Below, piece after piece: positions 33,345-42,685 of a stretch of 64,000 nucleotides of DNA (positions within the stretch are counted from its first letter, which is position 1; each line of letters begins with the position of its first letter). Where the stretch lies: NCBI GenBank assembly GCA_902491345.1, contig CABUHI010000007.1, positions 33,551 through 97,550 on the forward strand, in the 5' to 3' direction. The notes below the pieces were generated by a model that was not told the origin of the DNA, made no database searches, and saw only the letters and a program-made list of their open reading frames with translations. A program made the translations under genes and the position numbers. The stretch is from an uncultured Collinsella sp. Lineage in GTDB: Bacteria > Actinomycetota > Coriobacteriia > Coriobacteriales > Coriobacteriaceae.

Positions 33345-34114
33345 GCCACCACTCCTTTCGGCGGGTTGGCGGAGGCGGAAATCATGGGCAGGCTATCTAC
33401 GGCGCTGCGCAGGGTCTTCGGTGCATGTGGAATATACGCGCCGTCGTGAATGCGACCGTCGCGAATGGTCACGGCACGGTCGGCCTCGGCGGCGATGCCG
33501 GGGTCGTGTGTGATGAGCACGATGGTTTTGCCGTGCTCCTGAAGTCTATAGAAGGTCTCCATCACAAGCGCTCCAGTGGCGGAGTCCAGGTTTCCCGTCG
33601 GCTCATCGGCCAGGATGATGGGCGGGTCATTGACAAGGGCGCGCGCGATGGCGACACGCTGCATCTGGCCGCCCGAGAGCTCGGATATGCGGTGGTCCCA
33701 GTGGTCGACCGGTAGCGTGACGGCCTGCAGCGCGTGCACGGCGCGCATTTCGCGCTGGCTACGGGGCACATTGGTGTAGGCCAGCGGCAGCATGACGTTT
33801 TCGATAACCGACAGGCGCGGCAGCAGGTTGAAGCTCTGAAAGACAAAGCCAATGCTCAGGGCGCGGACTTCGGTGAGCTCGTCATCATCGAGCTCGGCCA
33901 CGTTGAGCCCTTGCAGGTAATAGTCGCCCGCCGTCGGTTTGTCCAGGCAGCCCAGGATGTTCATGAGCGTTGATTTGCCCGAGCCCGAGGGGCCAGTGAT
34001 AGCGACGAATTCGCCGGGATTTACCGCCAGACTCACGTTGTGCAAGATGTGGGCGCACCCCGCCTCGCTCTCAAAGATGCGGTGCACGTTGCGGATGTCG
34101 ATAACGGGACGCAT
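33341..34114 (-). CDS. MacB/LolD-type ABC transporter ATP-binding protein
   Basis: 257 residues. Walker A GPSGSGKST, FQSFNLLPRLSVIEN (Q-loop), signature LSGGQMQR, Walker B IILADEPTG and H-loop LITHD are all intact. Middle gene of a three-gene export operon, with one-base to four-base overlaps at both ends. The C-terminal 35 residues after the ABC fold are a short extension. Confidence 0.95.
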   Translation of the reverse strand: MRPVIDIRNVHRIFESEAGCAHILHNVSLAVNPGEFVAITGPSGSGKSTLMNILGCLDKPTAGDYYLQGLNVAELDDDELTEVRALSIGFVFQSFNLLPRLSVIENVMLPLAYTNVPRSQREMRAVHALQAVTLPVDHWDHRISELSGGQMQRVAIARALVNDPPIILADEPTGNLDSATGALVMETFYRLQEHGKTIVLITHDPGIAAEADRAVTIRDGRIHDGAYIPHAPKTLRSAVDSLPMISASANPPKGVVA

Positions 34115-35550
34115 TACATGCCCTCATCTTCAGACAAACTGCCCGAATCCGCGCTGTAGCCGCCGTCAGCCGTTGCGTCCGCTCCGGTGTCCATGACGAG
34201 GGCGTCGCCATCGCGCAGCTTGGTAACCGGCACGTTGGGGTTGATCTCGTTGCCCTGGTCGTCGCGCTTGACCTGTGTCTTGCCGACTACGGCTTCGTTG
34301 TCGTTTTGCGTTACGACAGCCACCTTCACGCGATGGGTTTTCTTGCCTTCTTCATCGGTTGCCACGTTGACGTAATAGTGTTCGCCGTCTTCGGTCATGA
34401 GCGCCATCGTCGGCACCATCACCACGTCGTCGAGCTGCTCGGTTACCACCGATACCTCGGCCGTCATGCCCGGCTTCAGGCGCGCGTCGGGCGCCTCGAT
34501 GAGGATGTCGACGTTAAAGGTTACGCTGCCGCTGCCACCGTTGGCGGCGTCGGAGTTTGCCACCGACGCGATAGCCGTGACGGTGCCCTGGCTCACGATA
34601 TCGGGAAACGCGGGATACGTGACGTTGGCGCTCTGCCCAACGGCGATCTTGGCGATGTCCTTTTCGCCCACCTGCACGGTCACCTTCATTTTGGACAGGT
34701 CGGCGATCTGCATGCACTGCTTGCCGCCGCTCGTGTCGCTTTCGCCCATGATCATGCCGCCTGTTACCGTGGCGCCCACCTTTGCGTTGAGCTCCACGAT
34801 GCTTCCCGAGCTGGGGGCCGTGACCGTACGGCTGGCGGCCTTGGCGTTTGCCTGCTCAAGGTTTGCCTGGGCCGATGCGAGGCTGCGCTGCGCGGCCGAT
34901 ACGGCGTTCGTGTCCGCTGATGCGGCGGAGACGCCAGCCGCTGCGGAAGCTCCATCGACGACCGTCGTTGGGGTGGCCTGCGCGGCAGCTGCGGCTTTCT
35001 GCGCGTTGGCGAGGTCTTCTTGAGCGGCTGCAACTGCACGCTGCGCCTCGGCAACGTTGCGATCGAGCTCGTCGTTTTTAATGGTCATAAGCACGTCGCC
35101 CTCGTTGACGGATTGGCCTGCCTGCACGTTGATCGAATCGACCGTACCGTCGACAGAAGGGGAAACCACTGAGGACGAAATGGGTTTGAACTGGCCTTTC
35201 GCCTCGACCGTTGTGGTAAACGTGCCCTCGGTCACCATGTCGGTCACGGGACCGCTAGCGCCCTGTGGCTGCGCATTGATAACAAGGGTTGCGACAATGG
35301 CAATGAGCGCGATGGCACCCACGACGCCGGCGGCAATACCGCGTCGAATCAGCTTTTTGCGTCGACGTTCGGCACGTTTTGCCTTGAGCTTGGCATATGC
35401 TTCTTCATCGGAAGTCTCGGCCGTATCGTTCGTTCGTCCGCTCTGCTTGTCGGTGTGCGCGTTTGTAATCAGAGGAATCGTTTCGGTGGCACCTTCGGGC
35501 GTGTGCTCGGTATCATCTGGGCCCGGGGTGATCGTGGGGACATTCGGCAT
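34114..35550 (-). CDS. HlyD/MacA-type membrane-fusion (adaptor) protein
   Basis: 478 residues. N-terminal cytoplasmic stretch rich in charged residues, one membrane segment (GIAAGVVGAIALIAIVATLV), then biotinyl-lipoyl-like and beta-barrel domains of the HlyD family, interrupted by an Ala/Gln-rich coiled coil (about residues 165-245). ATG 35550 follows AAAGGAG; the upstream in-frame start at 35613 lacks one. First gene of the export operon in this Gram-positive, where such adaptors span the wall side. Confidence 0.9.
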   Translation of the reverse strand: MPNVPTITPGPDDTEHTPEGATETIPLITNAHTDKQSGRTNDTAETSDEEAYAKLKAKRAERRRKKLIRRGIAAGVVGAIALIAIVATLVINAQPQGASGPVTDMVTEGTFTTTVEAKGQFKPISSSVVSPSVDGTVDSINVQAGQSVNEGDVLMTIKNDELDRNVAEAQRAVAAAQEDLANAQKAAAAAQATPTTVVDGASAAAGVSAASADTNAVSAAQRSLASAQANLEQANAKAASRTVTAPSSGSIVELNAKVGATVTGGMIMGESDTSGGKQCMQIADLSKMKVTVQVGEKDIAKIAVGQSANVTYPAFPDIVSQGTVTAIASVANSDAANGGSGSVTFNVDILIEAPDARLKPGMTAEVSVVTEQLDDVVMVPTMALMTEDGEHYYVNVATDEEGKKTHRVKVAVVTQNDNEAVVGKTQVKRDDQGNEINPNVPVTKLRDGDALVMDTGADATADGGYSADSGSLSEDEGM

Positions 35551-35584
35551 AGCGTCTCCTTTATAGAAAGAACCTCGATAATTA

Positions 35585-35612
35585 TATGCGCCCACCGGTT
35601 GGGGCGGGCGCA
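35585..35612 (-). terminator. Hairpin after the L,D-transpeptidase gene
   Basis: ATGCGCCC and GGGCGCAT arms (35585-35592 with 35605-35612) between the L,D-transpeptidase stop and the adaptor start. The tail is ATAATTAT rather than T-only, so terminator strength is uncertain. Confidence 0.4.
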
Positions 35613-35682
35613 TAGGACGGTTTCTTTCGGAACTGTTAGATTGGTCGCAGCGGTTCCACGTTGTAGGAATGCGCGCTTTGCA

Positions 35683-37425
35683 CTACGAGTGGACAACCAC
35701 GCACAGTCCGACTTTGATGCAGTCGTGAAGTGCCTTGGCGTCTGCCAGGCGCAGGTTGATGCAACCGTGGCTGCCGCACCACTTGTACGACTCGGCGTTA
35801 TCGAAGCTCTTGTCGTTTTGCCAGGTGGCATCGTGGAAACCGATCATGTTGCCTTCGAACGGCATCCAGTAGCTCACCGGGCTCTCGTATTTGGGCTTAC
35901 CGGTCTCGGGGTCTTTGGCTCCGATCAGGGTGCTGCCGCCGTCGTTGCTGTTGATCTGCCACACGCCCTCGGGGGTGGCGTCTTCGCCCGGTTTGCCGGA
36001 AATAAAGTTGGCCTCCCACACGATATTGCCGCTCTCGTCATAGTAGCGCGCGTGCTGCTCGGACAGGTCGACGTCGATATACGCCTTCCAGTCGGGTTCA
36101 CCCTTTGCGGTAAAGGTGTCGGCTTTCTGGGAGTACTTGATCTCGATTTCGCCGGTCTGCTTGTTGTTAATGGCGTCCTCGACCTGCTTGGCGAGCGAGC
36201 TGCTATCGATAGACCAACCAAAGTCACCGCCTTCGACGGCGCACTGCTTGCCATCAGCGCGCGTCCACCAGCGAGTGGAGCCCACGGTATTAAAGCCGTT
36301 GGCGAGCTCGGCTGCCCAGCTGCTGATCTGTGACGTATCGAGCGTGGGGTTGGCCGGATCGGCGAAGCTGATCCACTGCAACACGGAAGCGCCATCAACC
36401 TTGCCGGCATCCTCGCCGTTGAGCTTGAGGGTCACGTTGACGCCCAGGAAGTTGTTGGCGGCATCGCATGCGGCCTGAATCTGATCATCGGTCAGCGTTC
36501 CATTGAGCGGCTCATAGGCATCGTTGCCGAGCTTGGAAAGATCTACGGTCTCGGCCAGCGAGGCAAGCTCGAGCTCGGCATACTTAATGACATGCTCGCG
36601 GTTGAGTTTTTCGTTGGAGCGCGCCTTCTCGACGGTAAACTTGCCGGCCTGCTCGTCATAGGAGCTATTGGCCTCGAACGTGCCCGAACGCCCCTCGTTA
36701 AACTCGTCGATGGCGGCGCCCAAATCCTTCTCAAACTGTTTTTGGTTGAAGGCGTCGGAAAGCATGGACAGGTCGACATCTTGATCAAGATCGACTTCGT
36801 TGGAGGTAGCGGTTGTTTTGGTCTTGCCACTAAAAGACTCTACGAGACGGACCGGCCAGATAAAGGCTTCGTTATGGCTAATGATCTCTTTTGCGGCAGC
36901 TTCACCGTCGACGATGGGCTCATCGGATTCGGGCTGATAGGTCCAGCTAAAATCATCGCCTGTCACGGTGAGCTTATAGTGCTTCCACGCGGAGTTGACC
37001 TTGGTTGCGGCAGACGAGGCGTTGGAGAACGAGACGTCGACGCCGGCGATGGTGGTGTTGGGGTAGGCTACCTGCGAAAACGCTACGACGCCTACGATAT
37101 AGACAATGACGATAAGACCCAGGACGACAAAGAGCGTCGTCTTTTTGCCCGACTTATTGTTGCCAGCGGACTTGCGTGCGGGGCCGCGATCGCCTCGAGC
37201 GTGCGTGGGGGGCTGCTTGGGCGCATTGCCGTTTGCCTGGCGCTGCTGACGTTGTTGACGCTGCTGTCGCTGTTGGTTCGGGCGTTGAGAAGCGCTTGCC
37301 GCACCACGCTGCTGACCGTGGCTCGGCGCGATAGGACGCGGTGACTGAACGCCGCCGGTGTGCCTGCTCGGCTGCTGCGGATCGGGAATCAGTTGAGTTC
37401 GATCGTTTTGCGATATCGTATGCAT
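35683..37425 (-). CDS. L,D-transpeptidase (YkuD) with N-terminal membrane anchor
   Basis: 580 residues. A cytoplasmic N-terminus of about 95 residues contains a Gln/Arg repeat (QQRQQRQQRQ), followed by one membrane helix and about 320 residues of extracytoplasmic peptidoglycan-binding-like (PG_binding_4) domains. The C-terminal YkuD domain has the catalytic SHGCINLR motif and a preceding GFHDA histidine region. Cross-links peptidoglycan (3-3 links) or anchors proteins. ATG 37425 has AAGGA very close; no better start is nearby. Confidence 0.93.
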   Translation of the reverse strand: MHTISQNDRTQLIPDPQQPSRHTGGVQSPRPIAPSHGQQRGAASASQRPNQQRQQRQQRQQRQANGNAPKQPPTHARGDRGPARKSAGNNKSGKKTTLFVVLGLIVIVYIVGVVAFSQVAYPNTTIAGVDVSFSNASSAATKVNSAWKHYKLTVTGDDFSWTYQPESDEPIVDGEAAAKEIISHNEAFIWPVRLVESFSGKTKTTATSNEVDLDQDVDLSMLSDAFNQKQFEKDLGAAIDEFNEGRSGTFEANSSYDEQAGKFTVEKARSNEKLNREHVIKYAELELASLAETVDLSKLGNDAYEPLNGTLTDDQIQAACDAANNFLGVNVTLKLNGEDAGKVDGASVLQWISFADPANPTLDTSQISSWAAELANGFNTVGSTRWWTRADGKQCAVEGGDFGWSIDSSSLAKQVEDAINNKQTGEIEIKYSQKADTFTAKGEPDWKAYIDVDLSEQHARYYDESGNIVWEANFISGKPGEDATPEGVWQINSNDGGSTLIGAKDPETGKPKYESPVSYWMPFEGNMIGFHDATWQNDKSFDNAESYKWCGSHGCINLRLADAKALHDCIKVGLCVVVHS

Positions 37426-37525
37426 ATCCTTCGATTTTCGCCTTGCGGTTCATCGTGTTTTTACTGGGCTTGCATTATAGCGATTGCCCTGCTGTTTGTG
37501 GTACGGAAACGGTGGCATTCGAAAG

Positions 37526-37547
37526 AGGTGGGACATTTGTCCCACCT
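37526..37547 (-). terminator. Hairpin terminator after sdaA
   Basis: Perfect AGGTGGGACA/TGTCCCACCT hairpin with a two-base loop, followed on the minus strand by CTTTC. Lies 19 bases after the sdaA stop. Confidence 0.5.
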
Positions 37548-37565
37548 TTGAGTCATTCTTTGTCG

Positions 37566-39173
37566 TTATCCGCACACACCGCATTTTGCGCAGGCCGAAA
37601 GTGCGGCCGGAGCCTGCGCGATGCCGCCCTTTGCCGTCTCGCGCAGCGTGGCCGGCAACGCGTGACCCACCGAGAGCATGACATGTGCCATCTGGTCAAA
37701 CGGAACCAGGCTCTTAATTCCTGCGAGGGCGAGTTGTGCCGAGCTAAAGGCCGCTGCCACGCCGATGGCGTTGCGGTTTTGGCAGGGCACCTCCACGAGG
37801 CCACCGACGGGGTCACAAACGAGGCCCAGCAGGTTACTCAGCGCGATGGAGCTGGCGTCGAGCGCCTGCTCGGGCGTGCCGCCGAGCATCTGCGCCAGCG
37901 CGGCGGCTGCCATGGCGGCGGCGCTTCCCACCTCGGCCTGGCAGCCGCCCTCGGCGCCGGCGACGCAGGCGCTCGTGGTGAGGTTGAGGCCGATGGCGGC
38001 TGCGCAGTAGAGGGCGTCCATGACCTGCTCGTCGTCGAGCTGCAGGTGATCGGCGAGCGCCAGCACGCAGCCGGGCACAACACCCGCGGAGCCGGCCGTG
38101 GGGGCGGCGACAATCACGCCCATGGTGGCGGAGCGCTCGAGCACGGCCATCGCGCGGGCCACGGCTTCGGTCTGAACGGGGCCCATCAGGTTTGCGCTCA
38201 AATCGTTACGGCGGGTTACTTCGACGAGCTTGGCCTCGCCACCGATAAGCCCGCCGAGCGAGCGCTGCGGATTTGCGATAGGGGCTGTGGTCTCTTCGCG
38301 CATAACCTCGAGCACGCGGCGCATGGCGGCAACGGCGTGCGCCTCACCGGTCAGACGCGCCTCGCGCACGGCCATAACGGCGCCGATATTCATGCCGAGT
38401 TCGGCGCACGCATCGAGCAGCTGCTCGCCGTCGTCGAAGATCTCCTTGGCCGAGACGCCGGGGGAGAGCGACGAGGCAGAACCGGGGAGCTCGATAAACG
38501 TGGCGTAATCGACATTGTCGAGCTTGCGTAGCATCGGGATAACGGTGTCGTCGGGCGCGCCGTCGGTCTCAAAGACGGAGTAAGCCTGGCCGCCCACTTC
38601 GGTGCGGTAGGTGCGGCAGAAGGCGATGTTCACGTGTGCGTAGGCGAGCAGGTTCGTGAGAGCGGCGAGCACGCCGGGAACGTCCTTGTGCGCCACGAAG
38701 AGTGTGGAGTACATGCCCGAGATGTCGACGCCGACGCCGTTAATGCGGCTGATGCGCATCTTGCCGCCGCCCAGGCTCTCGCCGCGGACCTGTGCCGTGG
38801 CGCCCGTGTCGTCGACCATGTCGATGTCGACGGTGTTGGGGTGGATGGAGGCGTCGTCGCCCCTGATGTCAAAGTGATATTCGAGGCCCTGCTCGTGCGC
38901 GAGGTCAAAGGCCTGCTTGATGTTCTCGTCATCGGTGTCGAGGCCCAGGATGCCCGCGACGAGCGCACGATCGGTGCCGTGGCCGCGGTAGGTGTGGGCG
39001 AAGGAGTTCCACAGGCCAAAGGTGACTTTGGTGATGCGGCCTTCCAGCAGGCTGGCGGCAACTTGGGCGCAGCGCAGGGCGCCGGCGGTGTGCGATGAGC
39101 TGGGGCCGACCATGACGGGGCCCAAGATCTCGAATGCCGAGGTCGTAGCTAGTGTTTGCGGCTTGCCTGCCAT
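37566..39173 (-). CDS. sdaA: L-serine ammonia-lyase, iron-sulfur dependent, single chain
   Basis: 535 residues. Deaminates serine to pyruvate. The N-terminal beta domain starts with FEILGPVMVGPSSSHTAGA; an ACT-like region lies near residues 170-240 (LFVAHKDVPGVLAALTNLL). The alpha domain has the cluster cysteines, including ACVAGAEGGCQAE and a C-terminal SACAKCGVCG. Alpha and beta parts are fused, in the order beta-alpha as in E. coli SdaA. ATG 39173 follows AGGAGCACCC; the longer frame runs into the upstream palindrome and is rejected. Confidence 0.94.
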   Translation of the reverse strand: MAGKPQTLATTSAFEILGPVMVGPSSSHTAGALRCAQVAASLLEGRITKVTFGLWNSFAHTYRGHGTDRALVAGILGLDTDDENIKQAFDLAHEQGLEYHFDIRGDDASIHPNTVDIDMVDDTGATAQVRGESLGGGKMRISRINGVGVDISGMYSTLFVAHKDVPGVLAALTNLLAYAHVNIAFCRTYRTEVGGQAYSVFETDGAPDDTVIPMLRKLDNVDYATFIELPGSASSLSPGVSAKEIFDDGEQLLDACAELGMNIGAVMAVREARLTGEAHAVAAMRRVLEVMREETTAPIANPQRSLGGLIGGEAKLVEVTRRNDLSANLMGPVQTEAVARAMAVLERSATMGVIVAAPTAGSAGVVPGCVLALADHLQLDDEQVMDALYCAAAIGLNLTTSACVAGAEGGCQAEVGSAAAMAAAALAQMLGGTPEQALDASSIALSNLLGLVCDPVGGLVEVPCQNRNAIGVAAAFSSAQLALAGIKSLVPFDQMAHVMLSVGHALPATLRETAKGGIAQAPAALSACAKCGVCG

Positions 39174-39228
39174 GGGTGCTCCTGTTCTATTCCGTCGTCC
39201 CGAGGGGCGGGGCATACTCTGTCCCGCC

Positions 39229-39349
39229 GTTCCGAGGGATTTGGTATTTGGTCGCCTGCTCGGGCAGTCCTGCTCGCACGGAGAGCACATTAAGTGCTCT
39301 CCGGCTCGTGCGGAACTCGCGACCGACCAAATACCAAAGCCCTCGGAAC
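39229..39349. repeat. Long nested palindrome, family 2, copy B (inverted)
   Basis: Outer arms GTTCCGAGGG-TTTGGTATTTGG (from 39229) and complement (to 39349) enclose the family core, CAGTCCTGCTCGCACGGAG then CTCCGGCTCGTGCGGAACTC (about 39265-39318). Core matches the copies at 1070 and 10921; outer arms are different. The 39174-39516 gap also holds a TCGCTCTGCTGCGAAA motif (39369-39384) shared with 45746-45761, and the metK terminator. Confidence 0.85.
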
Positions 39350-39445
39350 TTAGGATACATGGTTGGAGTCGCTCTGCTGCGAAATTTATCGGCCTATGAC
39401 CTATTCCATGTCCCAGGTCGGCTCATCTTCACCACCTTTAAATAA

Positions 39446-39479
39446 AAAAGAAGTACCGGTTGGGGCCGGTACTTCTTTT
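39446..39479 (-). terminator. Terminator of metK
   Basis: AAAAGAAGTACCGG (39446-39459) pairs with CCGGTACTTCTTTT (39466-39479); minus-strand transcripts end in TTCTTTTTTATTT. Confidence 0.85.
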
Positions 39480-39516
39480 GGTGCGTTGTTATTTGGCTGT
39501 GGCTTTTCTCGTAAGC

Positions 39517-40797
<1,281 letters not shown>

Positions 40798-40913
40798 GAT
40801 TGTCCTTTCAAAAACGTGTCCCGGCGACCGTTACCATTCCGCCGGGCTCTCTATGCAAGGGCACATCATAGCGCGTAAATCAAACATTCACACCCTTTCC
40901 GCACCTACTCATT

Positions 40914-41024
40914 GGGCAGCTAATTTGGGACGGGGCTTTTTTAGCTACCCCGGCTGATTGTTTGCTGGTTTAGTCGATAGCCTGCCGGGGCAGCTAAAAA
41001 AGCCCCGTCCCAAATTAGCTGCCC
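40914..41024. repeat. Long palindrome between metK and gltX
   Basis: 41-base arms (40914-40954 and 40984-41024) with a single mismatch and a 29-base loop; arms contain GGGCAGCTAATTTGGGACGG. Further, weaker complementarity extends outwards to about 40900 and 41050. It lies between divergent genes, so it is not a simple terminator. Core differs from families 1 and 2. Confidence 0.85.
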
Positions 41025-41121
41025 GGCTTCGATGAGTAGGTCGGTGCCCTTTGTGCGGAGGTTGGTTTGATGCTTTATACTGATGCGGTTAGACATCCAT
41101 CCTGCAATCGAGGAGATTTCC

Positions 41122-42597
41122 ATGGCATCAGACGTTCGCGTCCGCTTTGCACCCTCACCGACGGGCAAGCTGCACATCGGCGGCGCCCGCACCGCTATCT
41201 ATAACTGGGCTTTCGCCCGTGCTAACGGCGGCACGTTCATCCTGCGCATCGACGACACCGACCCCACCCGCTCCACCGACGAGAACACGCAGATCATCCT
41301 GCGCGCCATGCGTTGGCTGGGCCTGGACTGGGACGAGGGTCCCGAGGTGGGCGGCGACTTTGGCCCCTACGCCCAGACCGAGCGCCTGGACCTGTACAAG
41401 CAGGCTGCCCAGAAGCTTTGGGACGAGGGCAAGGCCTATCCCTGCTTCTGCACCAAGGAGCAGCTCGACGCCGACCGCAAGGCCGCGCAGGAGCGCAAGG
41501 ACCCCTTCCAGGGCTATCAGCGCCGTTGCCGCGATCTTGATCCCGAGGAGGCCCGCCGCCGCATCGAGGCCGGCGAGTCCTACGTCCTGCGCATCAAAGT
41601 GCCCGAGGACCGCGGAGACGTCGTCATCCACGACGCCGTCCACGGCGAGGTGACCTTCGACGCCAAGGAGCTCGACGACTTTGTCATCTTCCGCTCCGAT
41701 GGCACGCCCACGTACAACTTCGCGACCGTCGTCGACGACGCCATGATGAAGATCACCCATGTCATCCGCGGCGACGACCACCTGTCCAACACTCCGCGTC
41801 AGGTCATGGTCTACGAGGCCCTCGGCGCGCCCGTGCCCACGTTCGCCCATATCTCTATGATTCTTGGCGCCGATGGCAAGAAGCTCTCCAAGCGCCACGG
41901 CGCCACCTCGGTGGAGGAGTACCGCGACGCCGGTTACCTGTCCGACGCCTTCGTCAACTACCTGGCGCTGCTCGGCTGGTCGCTCGACGGTGAGACCACG
42001 ATCATCCCGCGCGAAGTCCTGGCCAGCAAGTTCTCGCTCGACCGCATCTCCAAGAACCCGGCGACCTTCGACCCCAAGAAGCTCGACTGGGTCAATGCCG
42101 AGTACATCAACGGCATGTCCGATGCTCAGTTTGCCGACGAGATCATGGTCCCCGAGCTGCACGAGGCGGGTCTCATCGAGGGTAATGTCGAGTACGGCGA
42201 GGATTGGATCGACGCGCTCGCTGCCATCGTTAAGCCGCGCACCAAGATGCCGGCCGACGCCGTGACCGTCGCCGCTCCCATCTTTGCTACGGCTGAGACG
42301 CTCGAGTATGACGAGAAGTCTGTCAACAAGGGCCTGGCCAAGGAGGGCATGGGTGCCATTCTGGATGCCGCCAAGGCCGCGCTTGAGGGTGTGGACGAGT
42401 GGACGGCTGTCAACATTGACGCCGCGCTTGAGCCGCTGCCCGAGCAGATGGACCTTAAGAAGCGCGTGGTGTTCCAGGCCGTGCGCGTCGCCGTCTGCGG
42501 CAACATGGTGAGCCCTCCGCTGGGCGAGACCATGGCGCTCGTCGGTCGCGACGACTGCCTGGCGCGCATCGACCGCGCCCGCACGATGGCGCTGTAG
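41122..42597 (+). CDS. gltX: Glutamyl-tRNA synthetase
   Basis: 491 residues. Class I synthetase charging tRNA-Glu (two such tRNAs lie at 7.3 kb). HIGH-type motif PSPTGKLHIGGART at residues about 10-23 and KMSKS-type motif GKKLSKRHG near residue 253. ATG 41122 follows GAGGAG; the upstream in-frame ATG at 41083 would prepend residues before the conserved start. Non-discriminating activity (Glu on tRNA-Gln) is possible but cannot be judged from sequence. Confidence 0.97.
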   Translation: MASDVRVRFAPSPTGKLHIGGARTAIYNWAFARANGGTFILRIDDTDPTRSTDENTQIILRAMRWLGLDWDEGPEVGGDFGPYAQTERLDLYKQAAQKLWDEGKAYPCFCTKEQLDADRKAAQERKDPFQGYQRRCRDLDPEEARRRIEAGESYVLRIKVPEDRGDVVIHDAVHGEVTFDAKELDDFVIFRSDGTPTYNFATVVDDAMMKITHVIRGDDHLSNTPRQVMVYEALGAPVPTFAHISMILGADGKKLSKRHGATSVEEYRDAGYLSDAFVNYLALLGWSLDGETTIIPREVLASKFSLDRISKNPATFDPKKLDWVNAEYINGMSDAQFADEIMVPELHEAGLIEGNVEYGEDWIDALAAIVKPRTKMPADAVTVAAPIFATAETLEYDEKSVNKGLAKEGMGAILDAAKAALEGVDEWTAVNIDAALEPLPEQMDLKKRVVFQAVRVAVCGNMVSPPLGETMALVGRDDCLARIDRARTMAL

Positions 42598-42620
42598 CAG
42601 CCGCGTAAACGCATGTATCC

Positions 42621-42650
42621 GAGCCCCGTTCACCCGAGCGGGGCTCTTGT
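42621..42650 (+). terminator. Terminator after gltX
   Basis: GAGCCCCG (42621-42628) pairs with CGGGGCTC (42639-42646), followed by TTGTTTC. Confidence 0.7.
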
Positions 42651-42685
42651 TTCTGAAGACGCATGGGATGGGAGGTATAGGGGCC

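Noticed and set aside
39173..39291. Longer sdaA start at 39290
   Set aside because: It would begin within the family 2 palindrome; ATG 39173 has AGGAG and fits the conserved N-terminus.
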